Source of the DNA: Acidithiobacillus caldus ATCC 51756
GTDB taxonomy: Bacteria > Pseudomonadota > Gammaproteobacteria > Acidithiobacillales > Acidithiobacillaceae
Assembly: GCF_000175575.2 (NCBI RefSeq)
Contig: NZ_CP005986.1
Location: 2,437,001-2,501,000 of the forward strand
DNA: 64,000 nucleotides
Direction: 5' to 3'
Shown here: positions 10,603 to 20,466 of the stretch, one piece after another
How positions within the stretch are numbered: the stretch's first letter is position 1
How the letters are laid out: the number at the start of each line of letters is the position of its first letter
Position numbers and translations under genes: made by a program
Notes under the pieces: generated by a model
Databases searched by the model: none
The model's input: the letters and a program-made list of their open reading frames with translations, nothing else
What the model was told of the DNA's origin: nothing

Positions 10603-10913
10603 GCGGCCAGCCTACCCTCGCGGCCTGGCTCATCCTGGGCGCTCTACTCTTTTCCATTGGCGTCGTCGGCATCTTTCTCAATCGCAAGAACGTCATCATC
10701 CTGCTCATGGCCATCGAGATCCTGCTCCTGGCCGTGAACATCAACTTTGTGGCCTTTTCCCGCTATCTCGGTAATCTGGAAGGACAGATCTTCGTGTTCT
10801 TCATACTGACGGTGGCCGCGGCCGAAGCGGCCATCGGGCTCGCCATCCTGGTGGTGTACTTCCGCAAGCGTCACAGCATCAACGTGGACGACATCGACGA
10901 ATTACGGGGCTAG
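10599..10913 (+). CDS. nuoK: NADH-quinone oxidoreductase subunit K (Nuo-1)
   Basis: Three-helix membrane subunit of the proton path. The 104-residue protein keeps both conserved buried glutamates: the one in [13 protein letters not shown] (E. coli Glu36 equivalent) and the one in [14 protein letters not shown] (Glu72 equivalent). This contrasts with the second-cluster NuoK. The C terminus [11 protein letters not shown] matches the family. Confidence 0.96.
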   Translation: MSGQPTLAAWLILGALLFSIGVVGIFLNRKNVIILLMAIEILLLAVNINFVAFSRYLGNLEGQIFVFFILTVAAAEAAIGLAILVVYFRKRHSINVDDIDELRG

Positions 10914-10914
10914 T

Positions 10915-12897
10915 ATGTGGATTTTCCAATGGCTGCATGGGCAAAGCCCGCTTTTTGTCTATCTTCTGATCCCCCTCGCCCCGTTGGCGGGCGCCCTGAT
11001 TGCCGGTCTCTTCGGCTGGAAGTTGCGGGAGCAGGCGCACTGGTTTCCCATCCTGGGCGTCGCCCTGTCCTTTGTGCTTTCCCTGCACGTTCTCTGGCAA
11101 AGCGTCCACGGGATCGGCTTCTACGGCAACGTGTATACCTGGGGTGTGTTGGGGAGTCTGCCCGTTTCCATCGGTTTTGACATCGACAGTCTCACGGCGC
11201 TGATGCTGGTGGTGGTCACCTTCGTATCCCTGTGCGTGCACATCTACACCATCGGCTACATGCACGACGATCCGGGCTACGCGCGCTTTTTCAGCTACAT
11301 CGCCCTGTTCACCTTCAGCATGTTGATGCTGGTGATGAGCAACAATTTCTTGCAGCTCTTTTTTGGTTGGGAGGCCGTGGGGCTCGTTTCCTACCTGCTC
11401 ATCGGTTTCTGGTTCACGCGCGAGAGCGCCAACCAGGCTGCCATCAAGGCCTTCCTCGTCAACCGCGTGGGCGACTTTGGCTTTCTTTTGGGCATTGCCG
11501 CCATTTACCATTACTGCGGAAGCCTCGACTACCGCACGGTTTTTGCGGCGGTTCCCGGTCTCGTCGGGCAAACGGTGGAGATCATTCCCGGCGCGCACTG
11601 GTCCGTGCTTACCTGGATCGCCATCCTGCTCTTCATCGGCGCCATGGGTAAATCGGCTCAGGTGCCGCTGCACGTCTGGCTGCCGGAGTCCATGGAGGGC
11701 CCCACGCCCATCTCGGCCCTGATCCACGCCGCCACTATGGTCACCGCCGGCATTTTCATGGTGGCACGCATGTCGCCCATCTACGAGGAGTCCACCACGG
11801 CGCTGTCCGTCATCCTCCTCATCGGCGCCATCACGGCCCTGTCCATGGGACTCATCGGTCTCGTGCAAAACGACATCAAACGGATCATTGCCTATTCCAC
11901 CCTGTCCCAGTTGGGCTACATGACGGCAGCGCTCGGGGCATCGGCTTTCTCGGCGGCCATTTTCCACCTGATGACCCATGCCTTTTTCAAGGCCCTGCTC
12001 TTCCTGGCGGCGGGCTCCGTGATCCACGCCATGGCCAACGAACAGGACATCCGCAAGATGGGCGGCCTTCGGCGCCACATGCCGGTGACCTACGTCACCT
12101 TCCTCATCGGCAGTCTCGCCCTGGCGGGTATTCCGCCCTTCTCGGGTTTTTTCAGCAAGGACCTCATCATCGAGGCTGTTGGTCTGTCCCACATTCCCGG
12201 CGCGGGTTGGGCCCATGCCTTCCTCGTCCTCGGGGTGCTGGTGACCGCACTCTACACCTTTCGCATGTTTTTTCTCGTTTTTCACGGTGCGCCGCGGATG
12301 GATGAGCACACCCGGGCACATCTGCACGAGTCCCCCTGGGTGATTACCCTACCCCTCCTTGCCCTCAGTGTGCCCGCCGTGTACGCGGGCTGGGCCTACG
12401 TGCGTCCCGTGGGTCTCGGGAGCTTTCTCGATACTTCCTTGAGCATCCGCCCAGGGCTCGATACCGTGGCCGAGATTGCCGCGCACTGGCATGGCGCCTG
12501 GGCCTTCGTACTGGAGGGCCTCATGGCCTGGCCGTTCTGGTTGGCCCTGTCGGGGATCGCCTTGGCGGCCTATTTCTATGCCTGGCACGACGGTGTCCCC
12601 GCGCGCCTTGACCGCGCCCTCGCGCCTTTTTCCTGGATCCTGCGCAAAAAATATGGCTTCGACGCCTTCAACAACGGGGTCCTGGTACCTCTTGCCCTCT
12701 GGTTCGGACGGCGCTTCTGGCATCAGGGCGATGAGCAGGTCATCGACGGCTGGCTCGTCAATGGCTCGGCCCGGGAGGTGGGTCGCGCAGCCCTATCCTG
12801 GCGCCGCCTGCAAAGCGGTTATATCTACCACTATGCCTTTGCCATGATCATCGGCCTCGTCCTGTTCATGAGCTATTTCATGATCTGGAGGGGCTGA
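10915..12897 (+). CDS. nuoL: NADH-quinone oxidoreductase subunit L (Nuo-1)
   Basis: Largest antiporter-like membrane subunit, at the distal end, with a long lateral helix expected near the C terminus. The 660-residue protein shows FGWEAVGLVSYLLIGFW (key Glu), MGKSAQVPLHVWLPESMEGP (key Lys) and GFFSKDLIIEA (Lys/Asp of the second half channel). It begins one base after the nuoK stop. Confidence 0.96.
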   Translation: MWIFQWLHGQSPLFVYLLIPLAPLAGALIAGLFGWKLREQAHWFPILGVALSFVLSLHVLWQSVHGIGFYGNVYTWGVLGSLPVSIGFDIDSLTALMLVVVTFVSLCVHIYTIGYMHDDPGYARFFSYIALFTFSMLMLVMSNNFLQLFFGWEAVGLVSYLLIGFWFTRESANQAAIKAFLVNRVGDFGFLLGIAAIYHYCGSLDYRTVFAAVPGLVGQTVEIIPGAHWSVLTWIAILLFIGAMGKSAQVPLHVWLPESMEGPTPISALIHAATMVTAGIFMVARMSPIYEESTTALSVILLIGAITALSMGLIGLVQNDIKRIIAYSTLSQLGYMTAALGASAFSAAIFHLMTHAFFKALLFLAAGSVIHAMANEQDIRKMGGLRRHMPVTYVTFLIGSLALAGIPPFSGFFSKDLIIEAVGLSHIPGAGWAHAFLVLGVLVTALYTFRMFFLVFHGAPRMDEHTRAHLHESPWVITLPLLALSVPAVYAGWAYVRPVGLGSFLDTSLSIRPGLDTVAEIAAHWHGAWAFVLEGLMAWPFWLALSGIALAAYFYAWHDGVPARLDRALAPFSWILRKKYGFDAFNNGVLVPLALWFGRRFWHQGDEQVIDGWLVNGSAREVGRAALSWRRLQSGYIYHYAFAMIIGLVLFMSYFMIWRG

Positions 12898-12900
12898 ATC

Positions 12901-14385
12901 GTGTGGACTGAGGCTGTACTGAGTCAATCCATCTGGGTGCCCATCGCCTTTGGTATCCTGGTGCTGGCCCTGGGCGATAAACGCGCGACCCTGGTTCGCT
13001 GGGTGGCCCTGCTGGGTTCGGTCGTGACCTTTGCCATTACCCTGGAAATCCTGGCGGGCTTCGACACCCGCACCGCCGCCATGCAGTTTGTGGAGCGGAT
13101 CCCCTGGATTCCGGCCTTGAACATCGATTACCACCTGGGAGTGGATGGTATCTCCCTGTGGTTCGTGCTCCTGACCAGCTTCCTTACGATCCTCGTGGTG
13201 ATCAGCTCCTGGACCAATGTGGAAAGGCGCCTGGCGCAGTTCCTGGGGGCCTTCCTCATCATGGACGGGTTGATGATCGGTGTGTTCTGCGCCCTGGATG
13301 CCATCCTCTTTTACTTTTTCTGGGAAGCCACCCTCATCCCCATGTTCCTCATCATCGGGGTCTGGGGCGGACCGCGGCGAGTCTACGCCACCATCAAGTT
13401 CTTCCTGTACACCTTCCTGGGCTCGGTGCTGATGCTGGTTGCCCTGCTCTACCTGCATTTCCACAGCGGTGGTAGCTTCAACCTCCTCACCTTCCAGAAC
13501 ACTCCCCTGGGCATGGTGGCGCAGATCTGGATTTTCCTGGCCTTCTTCCTGGCGTTTGCGGTGAAGATCCCCATGTGGCCGGTGCACACCTGGCTGCCGG
13601 ACGCCCACGTGGAGGCACCCACAGCGGGCTCCGTGATCCTCGCCGCCGTCATGCTGAAGATGGGCGCCTACGGTTTTCTGCGCCTGAGCCTGCCCATCAC
13701 CCCGGACGCAAGCCACCACCTGGCCTGGTTGATGGTCCTCCTGTCCCTCATCGCCATCGTCTACATCGCCCTGGTGGCCATCGTCCAGCAGGACATGAAA
13801 AAGCTGGTGGCCTACTCCTCCATCGCCCACATGGGTTTCGTGACCCTGGGATTCTTTGTCTTTGATGCCACAGCCATGGAGGGGGGCATCATCCAGATGC
13901 TTTCCCACGGCTTCATCAGCGCGGCCATGTTCCTGTGCATCGGGGTGCTCTACGATCGCATGCACACGCGCGACATCCACGCCTACGGTGGGGTGGCCAA
14001 CGTCATGCCCATCTTCGCGAGCTTCATGATGCTTTTCGCCATGGGCAACGTGGGTCTGCCCGGCACCTCGGGCTTCGTCGGTGAGTTCATGGTGGTACTG
14101 GGTACCTACCAGGTACAGCCCTGGGCGGCCATCGTCGCGGCAACGGGTCTCATCACCGGTGCCGGCTACACCCTCTGGCTCTTCAAGCGCGTCATTTTCG
14201 GACCCGTCATCCACCCGCAGGTGGCGGCCCTGCAGGATTTGAACCTGCAGGAATTTCTCGTGCTGGGGTCCCTGGCCGTCCTCACCCTGCTCATGGGGGT
14301 GTGGCCAGCGCCCTTTCTCGACATCGTCCACGCCTCTGTGCAGCATCTGCTGACGCAGGTGGCCGTCAGCAAGATTCCCGCATGA
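12901..14385 (+). CDS. nuoM: NADH-quinone oxidoreductase subunit M (Nuo-1)
   Basis: Antiporter-like proton-channel subunit of 494 residues, starting at GTG 12901. Key residues are present: Glu in FYFFWEATLIPM, Lys in FAVKIPMWPVHTWLPDAHVEAP, Lys in AAVMLKMGAYGF and Glu in GTSGFVGEFMVVLG. These provide a reference for the altered second-cluster copy. Confidence 0.96.
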   Translation: MWTEAVLSQSIWVPIAFGILVLALGDKRATLVRWVALLGSVVTFAITLEILAGFDTRTAAMQFVERIPWIPALNIDYHLGVDGISLWFVLLTSFLTILVVISSWTNVERRLAQFLGAFLIMDGLMIGVFCALDAILFYFFWEATLIPMFLIIGVWGGPRRVYATIKFFLYTFLGSVLMLVALLYLHFHSGGSFNLLTFQNTPLGMVAQIWIFLAFFLAFAVKIPMWPVHTWLPDAHVEAPTAGSVILAAVMLKMGAYGFLRLSLPITPDASHHLAWLMVLLSLIAIVYIALVAIVQQDMKKLVAYSSIAHMGFVTLGFFVFDATAMEGGIIQMLSHGFISAAMFLCIGVLYDRMHTRDIHAYGGVANVMPIFASFMMLFAMGNVGLPGTSGFVGEFMVVLGTYQVQPWAAIVAATGLITGAGYTLWLFKRVIFGPVIHPQVAALQDLNLQEFLVLGSLAVLTLLMGVWPAPFLDIVHASVQHLLTQVAVSKIPA

Positions 14386-14396
14386 AGGAGCTTTTG

Positions 14397-15842
14397 ATGC
14401 CCGCCCTCTTGCACCATTGGACCTTTGCCATCCCCGAGATCTGGGTGCTGGTGATGGCTTGCGCGGTATTGCTGGCCGATCTGTTCTGGGGGCAGCGCAG
14501 CCCACACCTGGCGGCGCTGCTCAGCGCGGTGACGATCCTGGGCGCCATGCTGCTGACACTGGCGCAGTGGGGTCTCAATGGCTCGGCCTTTGCCGGCCAG
14601 CTGCTCCTGGATCCCTTCACCCTGGTGGCCGAGCTGTCGGTGGAGTTGCTCAGTCTCCTCGTGCTCCTCTACTCGCCGCGATATCTGCGCGAACGCAGCC
14701 TGTACCGTGGCGAGGTCTTCGTTCTGCTGCTCTTTGCCCTGCTCGGCAGCATGATCATGATCTCCGGAGCGAATCTCCTGATCCTGTATCTTGGGCTGGA
14801 ACTCCTGGCCCTGAGTCAGTACGCCCTGGTCGCCCTGCAGCGGGACAACCTACGGGCGGTGGAAGCAGCGCTGAAATACTTCATCCTGGGTGCCCTGGCG
14901 TCGGGCTTGTTACTGTACGGCATGTCTCTGCTCTATGGCCTCACGGGAAGCCTGGACATCGCCCACATTGCCGGGGGCTTGGTCAATGCCGGTGCCGATA
15001 ATTTCGTGCTGACCATGGCTCTGGTCTTCGTGGTGGCGGGCATCGCCTTCAAACTCGGTGCGGCACCCTTTCACATGTGGATTCCCGACGCCTACCAGGG
15101 GGCGCCAACGGTCATGACCCTGTTCATGGCCACGGCCCCCAAGGTCGCCGCCTTTGCTCTGGTCCTCCGCATTCTGGCACAGGGCAATGCCGGTGCGGTG
15201 GAGATCTGGCAGCAACTGTTTGTCGCTCTGGCCGTGGCGTCCCTGCTCATCGGCAATGTCGTCGCCATCGCCCAGAGCAATCTCAAACGGATGTTGGCCT
15301 ACTCCACCGTCAGCAACATCGGTTTTCTGTCCCTGGGTATCGTCGCCGGCAACGCCAACGGGCTGGCCAGTGCCTTCTACTATGTGCTCGTTTATGCGCT
15401 GATGGCGGCGGCCGGTTTCGGGATGATCCTGCTGCTCAGTCGGGAAGGCTTCGAGGCGGAGGATATTGCCGACTTTGCCGGTCTTGCCCAGCGTCGGCCC
15501 TGGTACGCACTGCTCATGCTCATCGTCATGTTTTCCATGGCGGGCGTGCCGCCCACCGTCGGCTTTACGGCCAAACTCGCTGTCTTTCAAGCTCTGGTTC
15601 AGGCGGGCTACGTGCCCCTCGCCGTTTTTGCCATCCTCATGGCGGTGGTCGGTGCCTTCTACTATCTGCGGGTGGTCAAGGTCATGTATTTTGATCCCGT
15701 GCCCCAGGATGCCCCGGAACTCGCCCCGGATGCCCTGACCCGTACCGTGCTCGGTCTCAACAGTGTGGCACTCTTGTTGCTAGGGATATTGCCGGGGGCC
15801 CTGCTCGGCCTCTGCTTCCAAGCCCTTCAGGGAGTCTTGTGA
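14397..15842 (+). CDS. nuoN: NADH-quinone oxidoreductase subunit N (Nuo-1)
   Basis: Antiporter-like subunit next to NuoK. The 481-residue protein keeps Glu in LYLGLELLALSQ, Lys in GIAFKLGAAPFHMWIPDAYQGAP, Lys in ATAPKVAAF and Lys in FTAKLAVFQ. The ATG at 14397 is chosen because AAGGAG at 14385-14390 precedes it; another ATG at 14382 overlaps the nuoM stop and lacks such a site. It ends by overlapping the DUF2818 gene. Confidence 0.95.
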   Translation: MPALLHHWTFAIPEIWVLVMACAVLLADLFWGQRSPHLAALLSAVTILGAMLLTLAQWGLNGSAFAGQLLLDPFTLVAELSVELLSLLVLLYSPRYLRERSLYRGEVFVLLLFALLGSMIMISGANLLILYLGLELLALSQYALVALQRDNLRAVEAALKYFILGALASGLLLYGMSLLYGLTGSLDIAHIAGGLVNAGADNFVLTMALVFVVAGIAFKLGAAPFHMWIPDAYQGAPTVMTLFMATAPKVAAFALVLRILAQGNAGAVEIWQQLFVALAVASLLIGNVVAIAQSNLKRMLAYSTVSNIGFLSLGIVAGNANGLASAFYYVLVYALMAAAGFGMILLLSREGFEAEDIADFAGLAQRRPWYALLMLIVMFSMAGVPPTVGFTAKLAVFQALVQAGYVPLAVFAILMAVVGAFYYLRVVKVMYFDPVPQDAPELAPDALTRTVLGLNSVALLLLGILPGALLGLCFQALQGVL

Positions 15843-16153
15843 TGTCCTTGCAGAACTGGTCATTGATCTACATCTTCATCGCCTTTCTTGCTGCCAATCT
15901 GCCGTGGCTGAGCTCGCGCCGCTTCATCGTCGGTCCACAGGGTGAAAAGTCTCTGGCCTGGTATCTCGGGGAATGGCTTGCCATGTATTTTCTGGCGGGG
16001 TGTATCGGCATGGGGATGGAATGGAAACTGGATGGCCACCTCAGTCCCGAGGGTTGGGAGTTCTATGTCATCGCCCTGTGCATGTTCGCGGTCTTCGCCA
16101 TACCCGGCTTCATCTGGCGCTTCAATGTCCTGCCTCTGCTGAGAAAATCTTGA
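15842..16153 (+). CDS. DUF2818 family membrane protein
   Basis: A 103-residue protein with three predicted transmembrane helices (about residues 8-22, 43-60 and 74-92) and the conserved start [17 protein letters not shown]. It resembles the DUF2818 family, found directly after nuoN in many beta- and gammaproteobacteria; its role is not known and may be in complex I assembly. The ATG at 15842 overlaps the nuoN TGA; a GTG one codon earlier is possible. AGGGAG at 15829-15834 serves either. Confidence 0.8.
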   Translation: MSLQNWSLIYIFIAFLAANLPWLSSRRFIVGPQGEKSLAWYLGEWLAMYFLAGCIGMGMEWKLDGHLSPEGWEFYVIALCMFAVFAIPGFIWRFNVLPLLRKS

Positions 16154-16178
16154 CGGGGCCAGGGCGGCTTGCTATCTT
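16150..16178 (+). promoter_or_regulatory. sigma-70 promoter of tRNA-Val
   Basis: TTGACG at 16150-16155 and TATCTT at 16173-16178 are exactly 17 bases apart, and the tRNA begins 11 bases after the -10. The -35 contains the TGA stop of the DUF2818 gene. The region after the -10 is CGCGCTCTCC; a GC-rich discriminator of this kind is typical of stringently controlled stable-RNA promoters. Confidence 0.72.
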
Positions 16179-16188
16179 CGCGCTCTCC

Positions 16189-16263
16189 AGGCGCGTAGCT
16201 CAGGGGGAGAGCGCTACCTTGACACGGTAGAGGTCGGCGGTTCGAAACCGCCCGTGCCTACCA
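16189..16263 (+). tRNA. tRNA-Val (anticodon GAC)
   Basis: 75-nt cloverleaf. AGGCGCG (16189-16195) pairs with CGTGCCT, with one G-T wobble, followed by A and encoded CCA. D arm GCTC/GAGC, anticodon stem CTACC/GGTAG around TTGACAC (anticodon GAC), and T arm GGCGG/CCGCC around TTCGAAA are all intact. Confidence 0.96.
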
Positions 16264-16283
16264 ATTCGGTATCAGAAGGGCCC

Positions 16284-16315
16284 GCACCAGGAGGCTTTCC
16301 TCACTGGTGCTTTTT
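16284..16315 (+). terminator. hairpin terminator between tRNA-Val and thrS
   Basis: GCACCAGGAGG (16284-16294) pairs with CCTC plus CTGGTGC (16299-16310) with one bulged A and a CTTT loop, followed by five T and then CTTT. It is a good intrinsic terminator for tRNA-Val. It ends directly against the thrS Shine-Dalgarno sequence (GGAGG at 16320), so it could also act as a leader structure controlling thrS. Confidence 0.75.
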
Positions 16316-16328
16316 CTTTGGAGGCAGC

Positions 16329-18263
16329 ATGCCCGACATACGCTTACCCGACGGCACGGTACGGTCGTTCCCGGCTGCCGTCACGGGAGTGGAACTGGCT
16401 GAGAGTATTGGCAAGGGTCTGGCCAAGGCAGCCTTGGCCATGCGCGTAAACGGGCAGTTGCAGGATCTTTCCCGCACCATCGCCACGGATGCCGAGGTAA
16501 CCATAGTCACCAAAGACACGCCGGAGGGTCTCGAGATTCTGCGCCACTCCACGGCGCACCTGCTGGCCCAGGCGGTACAGGATCTGTTCCCTGAGGCCCA
16601 GGTGACCATCGGGCCAGTCATCGACCAGGGTTTCTACTACGATTTTGCCTTTTCGCGGGGCTTCACCCCGGAAGACCTCGAGGCCATCGAAAAGCGCATG
16701 CACGAACTGGTTCAGGCGGACCTTCCGGTCCGACGCGAGACGGTCTCGCGGGAGGAGGCCATCGCCCGCTTTGCGGACCTCGGGGAAGACTACAAGGTCC
16801 AGATCATCCGCGACATCCCGGCCGACGAGCCCCTGACCCTCTACCACCAAGGGGACTTCGTGGACCTGTGCCGCGGACCACACGTTCCGCGCACCGGAGT
16901 GCTGGGGGCCTTCAAGCTGTTGCGGGTGGCCGGCGCCTATTGGCGGGGCGATGCCCGCAATCCCATGCTGCAACGTATCTACGGTACCGCCTGGGCGACC
17001 CAGAAGGAACTGGACGCTTACCTTGCGCAGATGGCCGAGGCCGAACGCCGCGATCATCGCCGTATCGGACGGGATCTGGACCTCTTTTCCATTCAGGAAG
17101 ATGCCGGTGGCGGCCTGGTCTTCTGGCATCCCCAGGGAGCGCAAATACGCAAGGTCATCGAGGATTACTGGCGGCAGGCTCACCTCAGGGGCGGCTACGA
17201 GTTGCTCTACACGCCCCACATAGCCCACGAGAAACTCTGGTTTACCTCGGGCCACAAGGATTTTTACGCCGACTCCATGTTCCAACCCATGGAAGACGAG
17301 GGCGAGCCCTACCAGCTCAAGCCCATGAACTGCCCCTTCCACATCCTCATCTACAAGAACACGCTACGTTCCTACCGGGATCTGCCCATTCGTTGGGCGG
17401 AGCTTGGGACGGTGTACCGCCACGAGATGTCCGGAGCCTTGCACGGGCTCATGCGCGTGCGCGGCTTTACCCAGGACGACGCCCACATCTTCTGCCGCCC
17501 CGACCAGATCGAGGCGGAGATCGCTGGAGTCCTCGCCCTCACCCAGAATATTCTCGGCACCTTCGGCTTCCAACGCTATGAGGTCCACCTCTCCACCCGC
17601 CCCGAGCACTCCGTCGGCAGCGACGAGATCTGGGAGACCGCGACCCGCGCCCTGGAGGGCGCCCTGGCCCGGGCCGGCCTCGAATACCGGGTCGACGCCG
17701 GTGGCGGGGCCTTCTATGGCCCCAAGATCGACCTCAAGATCGAAGACGCCATCGGTCGAAAGTGGCAGTGCAGCACCATCCAGCTCGATTTCAATCTGCC
17801 CCAGCGTTTTGCCATGGAATACGTGGATGAGGACGGTAGCCGCCGGACCCCCATCATGGTCCACAGAGCCATCTTTGGCTCCATAGAGCGTTTCTTCGGC
17901 ATTCTCATCGAACACTACGAGGGGAAATTTCCCCTTTGGCTTGCGCCCACCCAGGTGGTCGTCCTGCCCATCAGTGAGCATCAGGCCGACTATGCCCAAA
18001 TGGTCCAGTCCACCCTCGGCGCGGCGGGTCTAAGGGTCGAATCGGACTTGAGAAACGAGAAGATCGGCTATAAAATACGCGCCCACACTTTGCGTCGGGT
18101 CCCCTTCCTTGCCGTCGTTGGGGAACGCGAAAAGGCGGCTGGTGAGGTGGCTCTGCGCAGTCGCGACGGCGTAGATCTGGGAAGCCTGAAGCTCGCGGAT
18201 GTGGCGGCAAATCTGAAGGCAATGGACGAGAGCCGTCAAAACGCCCTCGATTGGCAGGGCTAG
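16329..18263 (+). CDS. thrS: threonine--tRNA ligase
   Basis: Class II synthetase charging tRNA-Thr. The 644-residue protein has an N-terminal TGS domain (about 1-61), the editing domain with [10 protein letters not shown], the catalytic core with [12 protein letters not shown] (zinc cysteine) and [21 protein letters not shown]-type motif 2, and a C-terminal anticodon-binding domain. The open frame extends upstream through the tRNA gene, but GGAGG at 16320-16324 and the family N terminus MPDIRLPDG fix the start. Confidence 0.96.
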   Translation: MPDIRLPDGTVRSFPAAVTGVELAESIGKGLAKAALAMRVNGQLQDLSRTIATDAEVTIVTKDTPEGLEILRHSTAHLLAQAVQDLFPEAQVTIGPVIDQGFYYDFAFSRGFTPEDLEAIEKRMHELVQADLPVRRETVSREEAIARFADLGEDYKVQIIRDIPADEPLTLYHQGDFVDLCRGPHVPRTGVLGAFKLLRVAGAYWRGDARNPMLQRIYGTAWATQKELDAYLAQMAEAERRDHRRIGRDLDLFSIQEDAGGGLVFWHPQGAQIRKVIEDYWRQAHLRGGYELLYTPHIAHEKLWFTSGHKDFYADSMFQPMEDEGEPYQLKPMNCPFHILIYKNTLRSYRDLPIRWAELGTVYRHEMSGALHGLMRVRGFTQDDAHIFCRPDQIEAEIAGVLALTQNILGTFGFQRYEVHLSTRPEHSVGSDEIWETATRALEGALARAGLEYRVDAGGGAFYGPKIDLKIEDAIGRKWQCSTIQLDFNLPQRFAMEYVDEDGSRRTPIMVHRAIFGSIERFFGILIEHYEGKFPLWLAPTQVVVLPISEHQADYAQMVQSTLGAAGLRVESDLRNEKIGYKIRAHTLRRVPFLAVVGEREKAAGEVALRSRDGVDLGSLKLADVAANLKAMDESRQNALDWQG

Positions 18264-18278
18264 GGGGAGGGTAGGACT

Positions 18279-18797
18279 ATCGCGACGGAGAAAGAGGTAA
18301 ACGTCAATCGGGAGATCACGGCCGCAAAGGTCCGTCTCATTGGCGTTGAAGGGGACCAGTTGGGTATCGTGTCTCTGTTCGAGGCACTGGCAGCAGCGGA
18401 ATCCGCGGATCTGGATCTCGTGGAAATCGCTCCACAAGCCAACCCGCCCGTCTGCCGAATCATGGATTACGGGAAATACCGCTTTCAGGAAAGCAAGCGG
18501 CAGCATGAGGCGCGACGTAAGCAAAAGCAGAGTCAGGTCAAGGAGATCAAGTTTCGACCCCGGACCGATGACGCCGACTATCAGATCAAGTTACGCAACA
18601 TCGTGCGCTTTCTGGAGGATGGAGACCGTGTCAAGATTACCCTGCGTTTTCGCGGTCGCGAGATGACCCATCCAGAATTGGGCATGGAAGTCCTCAACCG
18701 GGTGGAAAAGGATTTGCTGGAAATGGGCGTGGTGGAACAACGACCACGGATGGAAGGTCGGCAGATGGTGATGGTGATCGCGCCACGGAAGAAATAG
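18279..18797 (+). CDS. infC: translation initiation factor IF-3, AUC start codon
   Basis: IF-3 binds the 30S subunit and proofreads start-codon/initiator-tRNA pairing. The conserved N domain ([20 protein letters not shown]) lies upstream of the first ordinary in-frame start, a TTG at 18360, so translation must begin earlier. An in-frame stop at 18261 and the absence of ATG, GTG or TTG in between leave the ATC at 18279, eight bases after GGGGGAGG. This gives 172 residues, close to the usual 175-180. Rare start codons in infC allow autoregulation by IF-3 itself in E. coli, where the codon is AUU. Confidence 0.93.
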   Translation: MATEKEVNVNREITAAKVRLIGVEGDQLGIVSLFEALAAAESADLDLVEIAPQANPPVCRIMDYGKYRFQESKRQHEARRKQKQSQVKEIKFRPRTDDADYQIKLRNIVRFLEDGDRVKITLRFRGREMTHPELGMEVLNRVEKDLLEMGVVEQRPRMEGRQMVMVIAPRKK

Positions 18798-18806
18798 GAG
18801 AGTATC

Positions 18807-19004
18807 GTGCCAAAAATGAAGACCAATCGCGGGGCTGCCAAGCGTTTCAAGCGTACCGGCTCCGGCAAGTTCAAGCACCGTCAGGCCTTCTTGAATCATA
18901 TTCTGACCAAGAAGAGCACCAAGCGCAAACGTCACCTGCGGCACACCCTGGTGACCTCGGGCAGCGACCAGGCCGCTCTGCGACGGATGCTACCGTACGC
19001 CTAA
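18807..19004 (+). CDS. rpmI: 50S ribosomal protein L35 (bL35)
   Basis: 65-residue very basic protein starting at GTG 18807 after [28 protein letters not shown], the standard L35 N terminus. It sits between infC and rplT in the classical infC-rpmI-rplT operon. Confidence 0.96.
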   Translation: MPKMKTNRGAAKRFKRTGSGKFKHRQAFLNHILTKKSTKRKRHLRHTLVTSGSDQAALRRMLPYA

Positions 19005-19036
19005 GGGTTCAGGTAGCCCAGAGGTATCCATGTTGA

Positions 19037-20458
<1,422 letters not shown>

Positions 20459-20466
20459 GGATAGCC

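Noticed and set aside
10879-14505. Long minus-strand open frames antisense to nuoL and nuoM
   Set aside because: His/Gly/Asp/Glu-rich shadow translations of hydrophobic membrane genes; no recognisable domain.
18360-18797. infC starting at TTG 18360
   Set aside because: It would remove the conserved first 27 residues of the IF-3 N domain and has no ribosome-binding site.
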